Origin: an uncultured Pseudodesulfovibrio sp. | GTDB taxonomy: Bacteria; Desulfobacterota; Desulfovibrionia; Desulfovibrionales; Desulfovibrionaceae | Assembly (NCBI RefSeq): GCF_963675635.1 | Contig: NZ_OY776488.1 | Location: 2,021,501-2,085,500 of the forward strand | Length of the DNA: 64,000 bases | Reading direction: 5' to 3' | Shown here: in pieces, positions 28,551 to 35,176 of the stretch | Layout: every line of letters begins with the position of its first letter | Position numbering within the stretch: the stretch's first letter is position 1 | Made by a program: the position numbers and the translations under genes | Notes under the pieces: model-generated | The model's input: only the letters and a program-made list of their open reading frames with translations | The model's database searches: none | Told to the model about the DNA's origin: nothing

Positions 28551-29317
28551 TTGTTGGTATCGATATAGGGTCGCGATCCATCGAAATGATCGCCTTGATT
28601 GACGGAGAAGTGGCACACGCCAGACGTGTCCCCACAACCTTCGACCCCATATCACAATGTTCGAAACTGTTGGATGGGGTGCGTCCCGCCTCCTTGGTCG
28701 GGACCGGTTATGGACGCAACCTCATCCAACGGCTCGGGCTGGATTGCGATCTTTCAGCCATAACCGAGATCAAGGCACACGCCCTTGGAGCCATACACGC
28801 CTTTCCTGAAGCCCGAACAGTGCTTGATATCGGAGGACAGGACACGAAGGCCATGTCGGTTGCCAAGGGAAGGGTCATCAAATTTGAAATGAATGACCGC
28901 TGTGCCGCCGGGACCGGAAAATTCCTTGAATATACTGCTGGAGTTTTCCAAATCCCGGTGGAGGATTTCGGAATATATGCTCTCAAGGGCCGAAAACCAC
29001 CTGAGATCAGTTCAATCTGCACTGTTTTTGCCGAGACTGAGGCGACGTCGCTCATGGCACGCGGTGAACGGGCTGAAGATATCGCCATGGGACTCCACAA
29101 GGCTATAGTCAAGCGAACAGTCAACATGCTGAACAGGGTGAAGCTGACGTTCCCTCTGGTTTTCAGTGGTGGCGTCGCCAACAATCCATGCGTACTCAAG
29201 CTTCTCGCAGACGAAATTCACGGGGAAATCGGCAAGGAGATTCTCGTCCCAACGACCCCGGACATGGTTGGGGCCATGGGGGCAGCCCTTCATTGCATGA
29301 CAATAACAAACCAATAA
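28547..29317 (+). CDS. BadF/BadG/HgdC-type activator ATPase of the dehydratase-family protein
   Basis: This 256-residue ASKHA-fold ATPase couples ATP hydrolysis to low-potential electron transfer into the partner iron-sulfur protein. Visible landmarks are the phosphate-1 motif GIDIGSRSIE at the start, LDIGGQDTKA, the cluster-ligating cysteine region NDRCAAGTGKF with a second cysteine in SSICTVFAETE, and FSGGVANNP near the end. The protein normally works as a dimer bridging one [4Fe-4S] cluster. It overlaps the preceding gene by ATGA and is followed by a strong terminator. Confidence 0.93.
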   Translation: MIVGIDIGSRSIEMIALIDGEVAHARRVPTTFDPISQCSKLLDGVRPASLVGTGYGRNLIQRLGLDCDLSAITEIKAHALGAIHAFPEARTVLDIGGQDTKAMSVAKGRVIKFEMNDRCAAGTGKFLEYTAGVFQIPVEDFGIYALKGRKPPEISSICTVFAETEATSLMARGERAEDIAMGLHKAIVKRTVNMLNRVKLTFPLVFSGGVANNPCVLKLLADEIHGEIGKEILVPTTPDMVGAMGAALHCMTITNQ

Positions 29318-29342
29318 CATAGAGAAATCACAAAGAATTATA

Positions 29343-29372
29343 GCCTTCGCATTTTTATGCGAAGGCTTTTTT
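29343..29372 (+). terminator. Rho-independent terminator after the activator gene
   Basis: GCCTTCGCAT-TTTT-ATGCGAAGGC is a perfect 10-bp stem followed by six T residues, about 25 bp past the stop codon. Confidence 0.92.
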
Positions 29373-29603
29373 GCTTTTTTCATTATAAAAAAACTCAAAT
29401 TGTGTTCCGAATGATATTCATTTTTTCCATTTTTTCACGAAATAAATGAGTCATCCATTGCACACCTCAAAGACGTTTACTTGATTTTTTTCGCGATTCA
29501 GGGCAGAACTACTCTGCTCAATCCAAGATTTGATGTACGTTCTTTCCGGACTCTCTCGCTCGGCAGACCATGCCGTGCGGATCTACCCATTTAGGAGGAT
29601 ATT

Positions 29604-30350
29604 ATGAAACGGATTACGACTCTCTTTATTGCTCTGGCGATTGCCCTGTCCATGATCACCACCGCCTTTGCTGGCAACCTCACGGTGGCCACCGACACCA
29701 ACTTCCCCCCGTTTGAATTCAAAGATCCCAAAACCGGCGAGCATACCGGCTTCGATGTAGAGCTTTGGGCGGCTATCGCCAAGGAAATCGGCGTACAGTA
29801 CGATCTGCAGCCCATGGCCTTCAAAGGTATTGTTCCCGGCCTGCAATCCGCACAGCTGGACGCTGGCATTGCCGGCATGTCCATCACCGACAAGCGCAAG
29901 GAAGTCATCGATTTTTCCGATGGTTACTATGATTCCGGCCTGCTGCTTCTCGTTAAGGCAGACGAAACCACCATCAAGGACATCAAGACACTCGACGGCA
30001 AAGTCATTGCCACCAAGCAGGGAACCACCAGCGTTGAATTCCTCAAGGAAAATGCCACTCCCAAAGAAGTGAAACTGTTCCCCAATGACAACGCCATGTT
30101 CATGGAATTGCTGACCGGCGGCGTTGACGCAGTCATGTTCGACAAGCCTGTTGTCGAATCTTTTGTATCCAAGCGCGGCAAGGGTGAAGTCAAAATCGTT
30201 GGTGATCTGTACGCAGGTCAGCCTTATGGTATCGGCTTCCCCAAGGGTTCCGAACTGGTCGGCAAGGTTAACGCTGCCCTGAAAACCCTCAAGGCCAACG
30301 GCGAATACAACGCACTCTACAAGAAGTGGTTCGGCGTTGAGCCCCGTTAG
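29604..30350 (+). CDS. glnH: Polar amino-acid (glutamine-type) periplasmic binding protein
   Basis: This 248-residue protein has a signal peptide (MKRITTLFIALAIALS, cleavage near AFAGN) and a family 3 solute-binding fold. The mature start (LTVATDTNFPPFEFKD) and the segment GLQSAQLDAGIAGMSITDKR match GlnH closely. AGGAGG precedes the ATG. It heads a three-gene operon with permease and ATPase. A terminator-like hairpin after this gene probably makes the binding protein more abundant than the membrane parts. Glutamine is the likely ligand by similarity, but related amino acids are possible. Confidence 0.92.
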   Translation: MKRITTLFIALAIALSMITTAFAGNLTVATDTNFPPFEFKDPKTGEHTGFDVELWAAIAKEIGVQYDLQPMAFKGIVPGLQSAQLDAGIAGMSITDKRKEVIDFSDGYYDSGLLLLVKADETTIKDIKTLDGKVIATKQGTTSVEFLKENATPKEVKLFPNDNAMFMELLTGGVDAVMFDKPVVESFVSKRGKGEVKIVGDLYAGQPYGIGFPKGSELVGKVNAALKTLKANGEYNALYKKWFGVEPR

Positions 30351-30376
30351 TCCTTAAAAATAATTGTTTTATCCCT

Positions 30377-30408
30377 GGGGGTGGCCCGTGCCACCCCCAC
30401 TGTTTTTT
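30377..30408 (+). terminator. Intercistronic hairpin (attenuator) between glnH and glnP
   Basis: GGGGGTGGC-CCGT-GCCACCCCC is a perfect 9-bp stem followed by ACTG and six T residues, 26 bp past glnH and 18 bp before the glnP start. It could terminate part of the transcription, or protect the upstream mRNA from 3' decay. Confidence 0.8.
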
Positions 30409-30426
30409 CTTACACAGGGTGATATT

Positions 30427-31095
30427 ATGGCTTTTGAATTTGAACCGTCCGTGATGATCGAATCCCTGCCCCTGCTCATGGGGGGCGCGAAGATGACCGT
30501 TGTCCTGACCGTGGGCGGCCTGTTTTTCGGATTCATACTCGGCGTCCTTGCCGGGATGATGAAACTTTCCCAGAATATTTTCGTCCGCAAACTGGCTGGC
30601 GTCTACGTCGAGACCATACGCGGCACTCCCATGCTTGTGCAGGCAATGTTTCTCTATTTCGGAGTACCCATGGCATTGGGCATCCGTATTCCGGCCATTG
30701 TGGCGGGCATTATCATTATAGCCGTCAACTCCGGCGCATACATTGCCGAGATCGTGCGAGGCGCGGTCCAATCCATCAATACCGGCCAGGGTGAAGCAGG
30801 TCGTTCCATCGGCCTGACCCGATTCCAGACCATGCGCTACGTGATCTGGCCCCAAGCGTTCCGCCGCATGATCCCGCCTCTCGGCAACCAGTTCATCATC
30901 AGCCTCAAGGACACGTCCCTGCTCATGATCATCGGCGTTGGCGAACTGCTCCGAACCGGCGATGAGATTGTCGCCGTCAACTTTCGCTCCTTTGAGGTCT
31001 ATCTCACCTGCGGGCTGGTCTATCTTGTCATGACAATGAGCATTGCCAAGGCACTCAGGATAGTGGAAAAACGCCTTGAATCCGTGGGCAAATAG
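30427..31095 (+). CDS. glnP: Polar amino-acid ABC transporter permease
   Basis: This 222-residue inner-membrane protein has about five hydrophobic segments. The HisMQ/GlnP-family motif appears as YVETIRGTPMLVQ, and the ATPase-contacting loop as GEAGRSIGLTRFQTM. The start at 30427 (MAFEFEP) is preceded by AGGGTG. An upstream in-frame extension would run through the terminator hairpin and is rejected. It is followed nine bases later by the ATPase gene. Confidence 0.93.
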   Translation: MAFEFEPSVMIESLPLLMGGAKMTVVLTVGGLFFGFILGVLAGMMKLSQNIFVRKLAGVYVETIRGTPMLVQAMFLYFGVPMALGIRIPAIVAGIIIIAVNSGAYIAEIVRGAVQSINTGQGEAGRSIGLTRFQTMRYVIWPQAFRRMIPPLGNQFIISLKDTSLLMIIGVGELLRTGDEIVAVNFRSFEVYLTCGLVYLVMTMSIAKALRIVEKRLESVGK

Positions 31096-31104
31096 AGGAA
31101 TTGC

Positions 31105-31836
31105 ATGATACAAATAAAGAATCTTCACAAAAGCTTTGGCGATCTCAAGGTCCTCAAAGGCGTGGATCTGAACGTAAAAGCAGGACAGGTCGTGGTCATC
31201 ATCGGCCCTTCCGGTTCAGGGAAATCCACGGTGCTCCGGTGTATCAATAAATTGGAAGAACCGACTTCAGGTACCATCATTGTAGACGGGTTTGATATCA
31301 TGGATCCTGCCACCGATATCAACACGGTCCGCACTGAAGCCACTATGGTGTTCCAGCAGTTTAACCTGTTCCCTCACATGTCCGTACTCGATAACGTCAC
31401 GCTTGGACCGATCAAGGTTCGCGGCATGTCCAAACCCGACGCCATGTCACTTGGTATGAAACTGCTGAGCAAAGTGGGGCTGGCTGACAAAGCCGGCAAC
31501 TACCCGGAGCAGCTGTCCGGTGGACAAAAGCAGCGTGTCGCCATCGCCCGATCCCTGGCCCTTCAACCCAAGGCGATCCTGTTCGACGAACCGACATCCG
31601 CGCTTGACCCGGAACTGGTCGGCGAGGTGCTTGAGGTTATGAAACAATTGGCCAGAGAAGGCATGACCATGATCGTGGTGACACACGAGATGGGGTTTGC
31701 GCGAGAAGTGGCTGATCGTGTTATTTTTATTGATGAAGGCAAGGTTCAGGTTGATACGGACCCAGAGACCTTTTTCGCACATTCTGACAACCCCCGCCTC
31801 AAGGATTTTCTGGGGAAGGTCGTGTCACACATTTAG
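31105..31836 (+). CDS. glnQ: Polar amino-acid ABC transporter ATPase
   Basis: This 243-residue ATPase has Walker A GPSGSGKST near residue 35, signature LSGGQKQRVA near 134, Walker B ILFDEPTSALD near 155 and the switch histidine in VVTHEMGF. Length and motifs match GlnQ/HisP. GAGGAA precedes the ATG. It ends the glnHPQ operon and is followed by a strong terminator. Confidence 0.95.
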   Translation: MIQIKNLHKSFGDLKVLKGVDLNVKAGQVVVIIGPSGSGKSTVLRCINKLEEPTSGTIIVDGFDIMDPATDINTVRTEATMVFQQFNLFPHMSVLDNVTLGPIKVRGMSKPDAMSLGMKLLSKVGLADKAGNYPEQLSGGQKQRVAIARSLALQPKAILFDEPTSALDPELVGEVLEVMKQLAREGMTMIVVTHEMGFAREVADRVIFIDEGKVQVDTDPETFFAHSDNPRLKDFLGKVVSHI

Positions 31837-31860
31837 TTTCTTTAGCTTTCGATTGAATAA

Positions 31861-31889
31861 AAAAGGCCGCTTTGCAAGCGGCCTTTTTT
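31861..31889 (+). terminator. Rho-independent terminator after glnQ
   Basis: GGCCGCTT-TGC-AAGCGGCC forms an 8-bp stem followed by six T residues. Upstream A residues could let it work in both directions. Confidence 0.9.
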
Positions 31890-32627
31890 ATTGATAGATG
31901 GCGCCTTCGGCTAGAGCCGTTGTTGGGTGCTGGAGCACCCAACGTTCTCCATGCCCTCCCGGCGGGGGCCGTTTTTTTGTTGGGGCAAAAAAACGGCCGA
32001 AAAAAAGCCCCTTGCTATCTTGGCCGCCTTGTGATCGGCGGCCAAGAAGCTGATCACCGCGCGCAGCTTTCGGAATCGCGTTCTTCCGCTCCGCTCCAGT
32101 GCAATTCCGAACAAGACGCTGCCACAGCGCACTGTCAGCTTCTAAGCCTTCCAGATCAAGGGCTGAGTCCGGTCTTCGTCTGGGAGGGAGGAAGATCTCG
32201 TCTTCGAAGGAAGAGCGGTGTTGGGGGGGCTAAAGCCTCCCAAGGCCCTCTATGGTTATCGAAGAACCGAGAATCAAGAGTTTTCACCTACACCGAACAC
32301 CACCTTACAACGACGACCAATTGATACTGGACCTTAGAGCCTGTCCCGCGCGGCGCAACGCAGCCCGACCGCAGTCTGTTTCAACAGACACATCCTGTCG
32401 GGCAGTGAAGCCGCGTACAGGCTCTTGGGTCCGGTATCAGGATCACAGCCCAAAAGGCGCTTTTTGCCTCCTTTTTGCCGCCCAGCAAAAGGCAGGTCGC
32501 CGTAAAGGCGAAACCTTTGCAAAAATACCGTTTGAACCTCCACTACGAATGCACGCAGTCAATCCATAAGCCCCACTCTTCCGCTCTTCGTCTTCGAAAA
32601 AAGGACTGTATCGCCCCCCCTCCAAAC
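31890..32627. repeat. Hairpin-rich non-coding region
   Basis: About 740 bp between glnQ and fdhD hold no credible gene but many strong inverted repeats. They are GTTGGGTGCT with its complement (31922-31943), a 13-bp stem GGCCGTTTTTTTG/CAAAAAAACGGCC (31967-31998), a 10-bp stem CTTGGCCGCC/GGCGGCCAAG (32019-32046) and the 90-nt nested structure at 32336-32425. The DNA is visually unlike ordinary intergenic sequence here. From memory, similar GC-rich stretches recur between genes in related genomes, which I cannot verify. Short open frames across it look like by-products of base composition. Confidence 0.6.
32336..32425. repeat. 90-nt four-tier nested inverted repeat
   Basis: Four stems nest inside one another: AGAGCCTGT/ACAGGCTCT (outer, 9 bp), CGCGGC/GCCGCG (6 bp), CCCGAC/GTCGGG (6 bp) and GTCTGTT-TC-AACAGAC (inner, 7 bp). 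All four are perfect, with short asymmetric internal loops between them. It has no terminator T-run. It could be a structured RNA or a REP/BIME-like repetitive unit. Confidence 0.7.
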
Positions 32628-33413
32628 CTATTGAAAACGCCAACCATTGGAATAGATGTCAAACGTATCCTTTCTTATACGCCCGGCCAGAGTGATGTTA
32701 TTCCGCTCTGCATAGTTTACAGCAGAACTGGTAGCGGCAGAAAATCCACAGAGAATAGGAATATTGGCTGTCGCGGCTTTGATAACAAGTTCCAACGCTA
32801 ACCGTGACGACAGCATGGCAATATTCACTCGACCAAGAGTGCCCTCCAGAAGCGCCCGCCCTATGGCCTTGTCAAAAGCGTTATGCCGCCCCACGTCTTC
32901 ACCAAAAGCAATCATTTCGCCATCAATGGAGAACAAGGCTGCCGCATGGGTTGAGTGGGTATTTTTATACAGATTCTGCCGCCGTTCAAAGGTCTGTTTA
33001 AAATCAAAAAGCCGATCAGGTGCGATATGTGCGGGCCTCGGCGATGGATACAAGCGATGAATACCGTCAGAGGCCTTCAACGTCACCTCTGCGCGGGAGG
33101 AGGACTTATAGTGGAAGGAGCAATCCACAACATCCTCACTTGCCCGAATCATGGAGCATGTAAAAAGATGCCCCACGACCAGAGACAGATCATCGCCGGG
33201 AGTCCGCGTCAGCAGCCCAAAATCCTGACCATTCACCACGACCCGGATATCCGACTCAACGGCGACAAGCCCTTCTCTGAAGGAGAGCTTGCCATCGGCA
33301 AATTGCTGAAGGGTTACCGGACAGGCCAGTTGCACAGTCTGCGCAGACTCGGCTTTTTCCCGTCCCCAGACCTCGGCTTCATTCTTCAACGCATACAACT
33401 TAACATGCGGCAC
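32628..33413 (-). CDS. fdhD: Formate dehydrogenase accessory sulfurtransferase FdhD (atypical)
   Basis: FdhD inserts the essential sulfur ligand into the bis-molybdopterin cofactor before formate dehydrogenase becomes active. The 261-residue protein keeps the family core: THAAALF, GEDVGRHNAFDKAIG, SSRLALELVIKAA and GFSAATSSAV. The CxxC motif that carries the sulfur in E. coli FdhD (CGVC) is absent; the corresponding region reads KASDGIHRLYPS and has no cysteine. It starts at a GTG (33413) with GGAGG seven bases upstream. It closes the fdhABED cluster, 17 bp after fdhE. Either another residue or protein carries the sulfur, or it is a non-catalytic variant. Confidence 0.88.
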   Translation of the reverse strand: MPHVKLYALKNEAEVWGREKAESAQTVQLACPVTLQQFADGKLSFREGLVAVESDIRVVVNGQDFGLLTRTPGDDLSLVVGHLFTCSMIRASEDVVDCSFHYKSSSRAEVTLKASDGIHRLYPSPRPAHIAPDRLFDFKQTFERRQNLYKNTHSTHAAALFSIDGEMIAFGEDVGRHNAFDKAIGRALLEGTLGRVNIAMLSSRLALELVIKAATANIPILCGFSAATSSAVNYAERNNITLAGRIRKDTFDIYSNGWRFQ

Positions 33414-33430
33414 GATCTGCCTCCAGTCCG

Positions 33431-34345
33431 CTATTCAAGCGTATTCCACAGGGTCGATGTGATGGGACTCAATTTGTTCTCATGAGCATAGATGTCGAGA
33501 TGAATAAGTCCTAACTGAATGGCATCCAGATCCGGCCGCGGTTCACATTCTCGCAAATCAATATTGAGACAATACTGACCGCACTTATGACACGCTTCAA
33601 TGCGTTCGTATTGCGAATTTTCGGCATAAAAAACTTCACGGCTTTCATTGTCGTCATTACCGCAGGACGGACACGCATTACGCTTGAAGCGCCAGTCATG
33701 ACCGCACAGGGAGCAATGGAGGTACTTCTTGCCGCCACCGCCTACCAATTGATCAAGATCAGTGATTTCTTTGGGAGAAAGGTGCGAAATGGAAGGCGAC
33801 GATCCGCACACGGGACAGTGTCCGTGTTCCCAGACCAAAGAAGAAAGGGACTTACCCAGGGTTTCGACAATAGCACAAAGGACAGGTGCGGAAACGGTCT
33901 CTGAAATATACAAGAGCGTGTCAGGAGACACGTTTTCTGGACATACGGAGGTGTTCTCAAAGTGCTTCCGATCACCCTCAATTCGAGCCTGGGCAAGTCC
34001 CGAAACTGTTTCGGGGTCAGCCAGATAGCCCGTCAGAAATGTCTGCGTTTCTTCATCCAGTTCAAGCACTGTGCACAATACGGGAAGTAAGGCCCTGGCC
34101 GAATCAACCAGATCATCTGCCCACATACCCATATCAACTCCTGCCAGAATCGGTGCCCCGGCAGCCACTCTGACCGGGTCGATGTCGGGTATTTCCACCC
34201 CTTTTTCCATCAAATCGGCACGCAAATCGGCAATGGCAAGAAAAACCTGACCGAATCGGTCGGCGAGTTCGCCATACGCCGGTGTACGCTTTCGAATAAG
34301 CTCAAGGGTCGTTTCAACCGCCTTGCTGGCAGATGCATTGCTCAT
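33431..34345 (-). CDS. fdhE: Formate dehydrogenase accessory protein FdhE
   Basis: This 304-residue cytoplasmic protein is needed for assembly of formate dehydrogenase. The C-terminal half contains four metal-binding knuckles, CPVCG, CSLCG, CPSCG and CHKCG, typical of FdhE rubredoxin-like iron or zinc sites. The N-terminal half is helical. The ATG at 34345 is preferred because GGAG lies six bases upstream; in-frame ATGs at 34357 and 34366 are alternatives. It is separated from fdhB by an 85-bp gap holding a large stem-loop, which may lower its expression relative to the structural genes. Confidence 0.92.
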   Translation of the reverse strand: MSNASASKAVETTLELIRKRTPAYGELADRFGQVFLAIADLRADLMEKGVEIPDIDPVRVAAGAPILAGVDMGMWADDLVDSARALLPVLCTVLELDEETQTFLTGYLADPETVSGLAQARIEGDRKHFENTSVCPENVSPDTLLYISETVSAPVLCAIVETLGKSLSSLVWEHGHCPVCGSSPSISHLSPKEITDLDQLVGGGGKKYLHCSLCGHDWRFKRNACPSCGNDDNESREVFYAENSQYERIEACHKCGQYCLNIDLRECEPRPDLDAIQLGLIHLDIYAHENKLSPITSTLWNTLE

Positions 34346-34362
34346 GGAGTGCTCCATACGTA

Positions 34363-34417
34363 CCACTTGTAAAGGGGCGGAATGTTCAGTGTATAGACAT
34401 CCCGCCCCATCAAGTGG
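34363..34417 (-). other. Large intercistronic stem-loop between fdhB and fdhE
   Basis: Outer stem CCACTTG/CAAGTGG (7 bp) and inner stem GGGGCGG/CCGCCCC (7 bp) form a two-part hairpin of 55 nt, extended by a short wobble stem. No T-run follows, so it is more likely an mRNA processing or stability element than a terminator. Confidence 0.7.
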
Positions 34418-34430
34418 AGAGGATTAAGTG

Positions 34431-35165
34431 TTACGCTTTCATCGCCCTGAAGGGTCTGGCCAGTGTTGCGAGGAACTGCTTCTTGCTCATGGGACCGACT
34501 GTCGACTCGGCGACTGAGAACTCATGATAATTCTCGGGGTCGTCAATGAGCAGGTAGATGACGTTCACTTCGTCAGGATCGGCAAGACGCGCCTTGGGGT
34601 ATTCCTTTTTCAATGTTGCCAGCCTGGAGTTCGCGAGCTTGAGAATCTCATCCCGCTCTCCGAACTGCATGGCGCCGGTGGGACACACCTTGACGCAGGC
34701 TGGTGGCATTCCATTATGAATCCTTTCATTGCACATGGTGCATTTTGCAAGGACCCCGGTTTTTTCATTACGCCGGGGAATATTGTACGGACAGGCTTCC
34801 CTGATTTCCTCGAACTGTTCAACGGAGAAGCCCTTGGTCTTGTCGGTAAAGATGACCGCGCCGGTCTTCTCATCCTTGACGATGGCTTCTTCGAGATACA
34901 GGTCACCCATTTCCTTGCAGGGAGCCAGGTCACAATGGCGGCACTGGTCAGGGAAGAAATTCCACCGGACCTTGCCGTCTTCGAGGTGCTCGTTGAAACG
35001 AACGAGCTTATAGTTGTACGCATTCAGATCCTGCGGATTCTGATGGCTGCCCCACTTATGCTGCGTGGTCGTGTTGGCGGGCAGCTCATGCCACTCCTTG
35101 CAGGCTATCTGACAACCGCGGCACGCTGTGCAGCGGGACGTATCGACTAATATCGTCTTGGGCAT
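34431..35165 (-). CDS. fdhB: Formate dehydrogenase iron-sulfur (beta) subunit
   Basis: This 244-residue electron-transfer subunit has four ferredoxin-type cysteine clusters: CTACRGCQIAC near residue 12, CRHCDLAPC, CTMCNERI and the CVKVCP/EACPYNIP segments. Together these can bind four [4Fe-4S] centres. No signal peptide is present, as expected for a subunit co-exported with the Tat-targeted alpha subunit. It follows fdhA by 11 bp. No cytochrome or membrane subunit gene is adjacent, so electrons presumably pass to a soluble periplasmic cytochrome c3. Confidence 0.94.
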   Translation of the reverse strand: MPKTILVDTSRCTACRGCQIACKEWHELPANTTTQHKWGSHQNPQDLNAYNYKLVRFNEHLEDGKVRWNFFPDQCRHCDLAPCKEMGDLYLEEAIVKDEKTGAVIFTDKTKGFSVEQFEEIREACPYNIPRRNEKTGVLAKCTMCNERIHNGMPPACVKVCPTGAMQFGERDEILKLANSRLATLKKEYPKARLADPDEVNVIYLLIDDPENYHEFSVAESTVGPMSKKQFLATLARPFRAMKA

Positions 35166-35176
35166 GGCGTACTCCT

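Noticed and set aside
30364-30426. Longer N-terminus for the glnP permease
   Set aside because: It would translate the intercistronic hairpin, and a ribosome-binding site lies before the ATG at 30427.
32334-32543. Minus-strand 69-residue frame in the hairpin-rich tract
   Set aside because: It runs through the nested palindrome, so its openness is better explained by the non-coding repeat.
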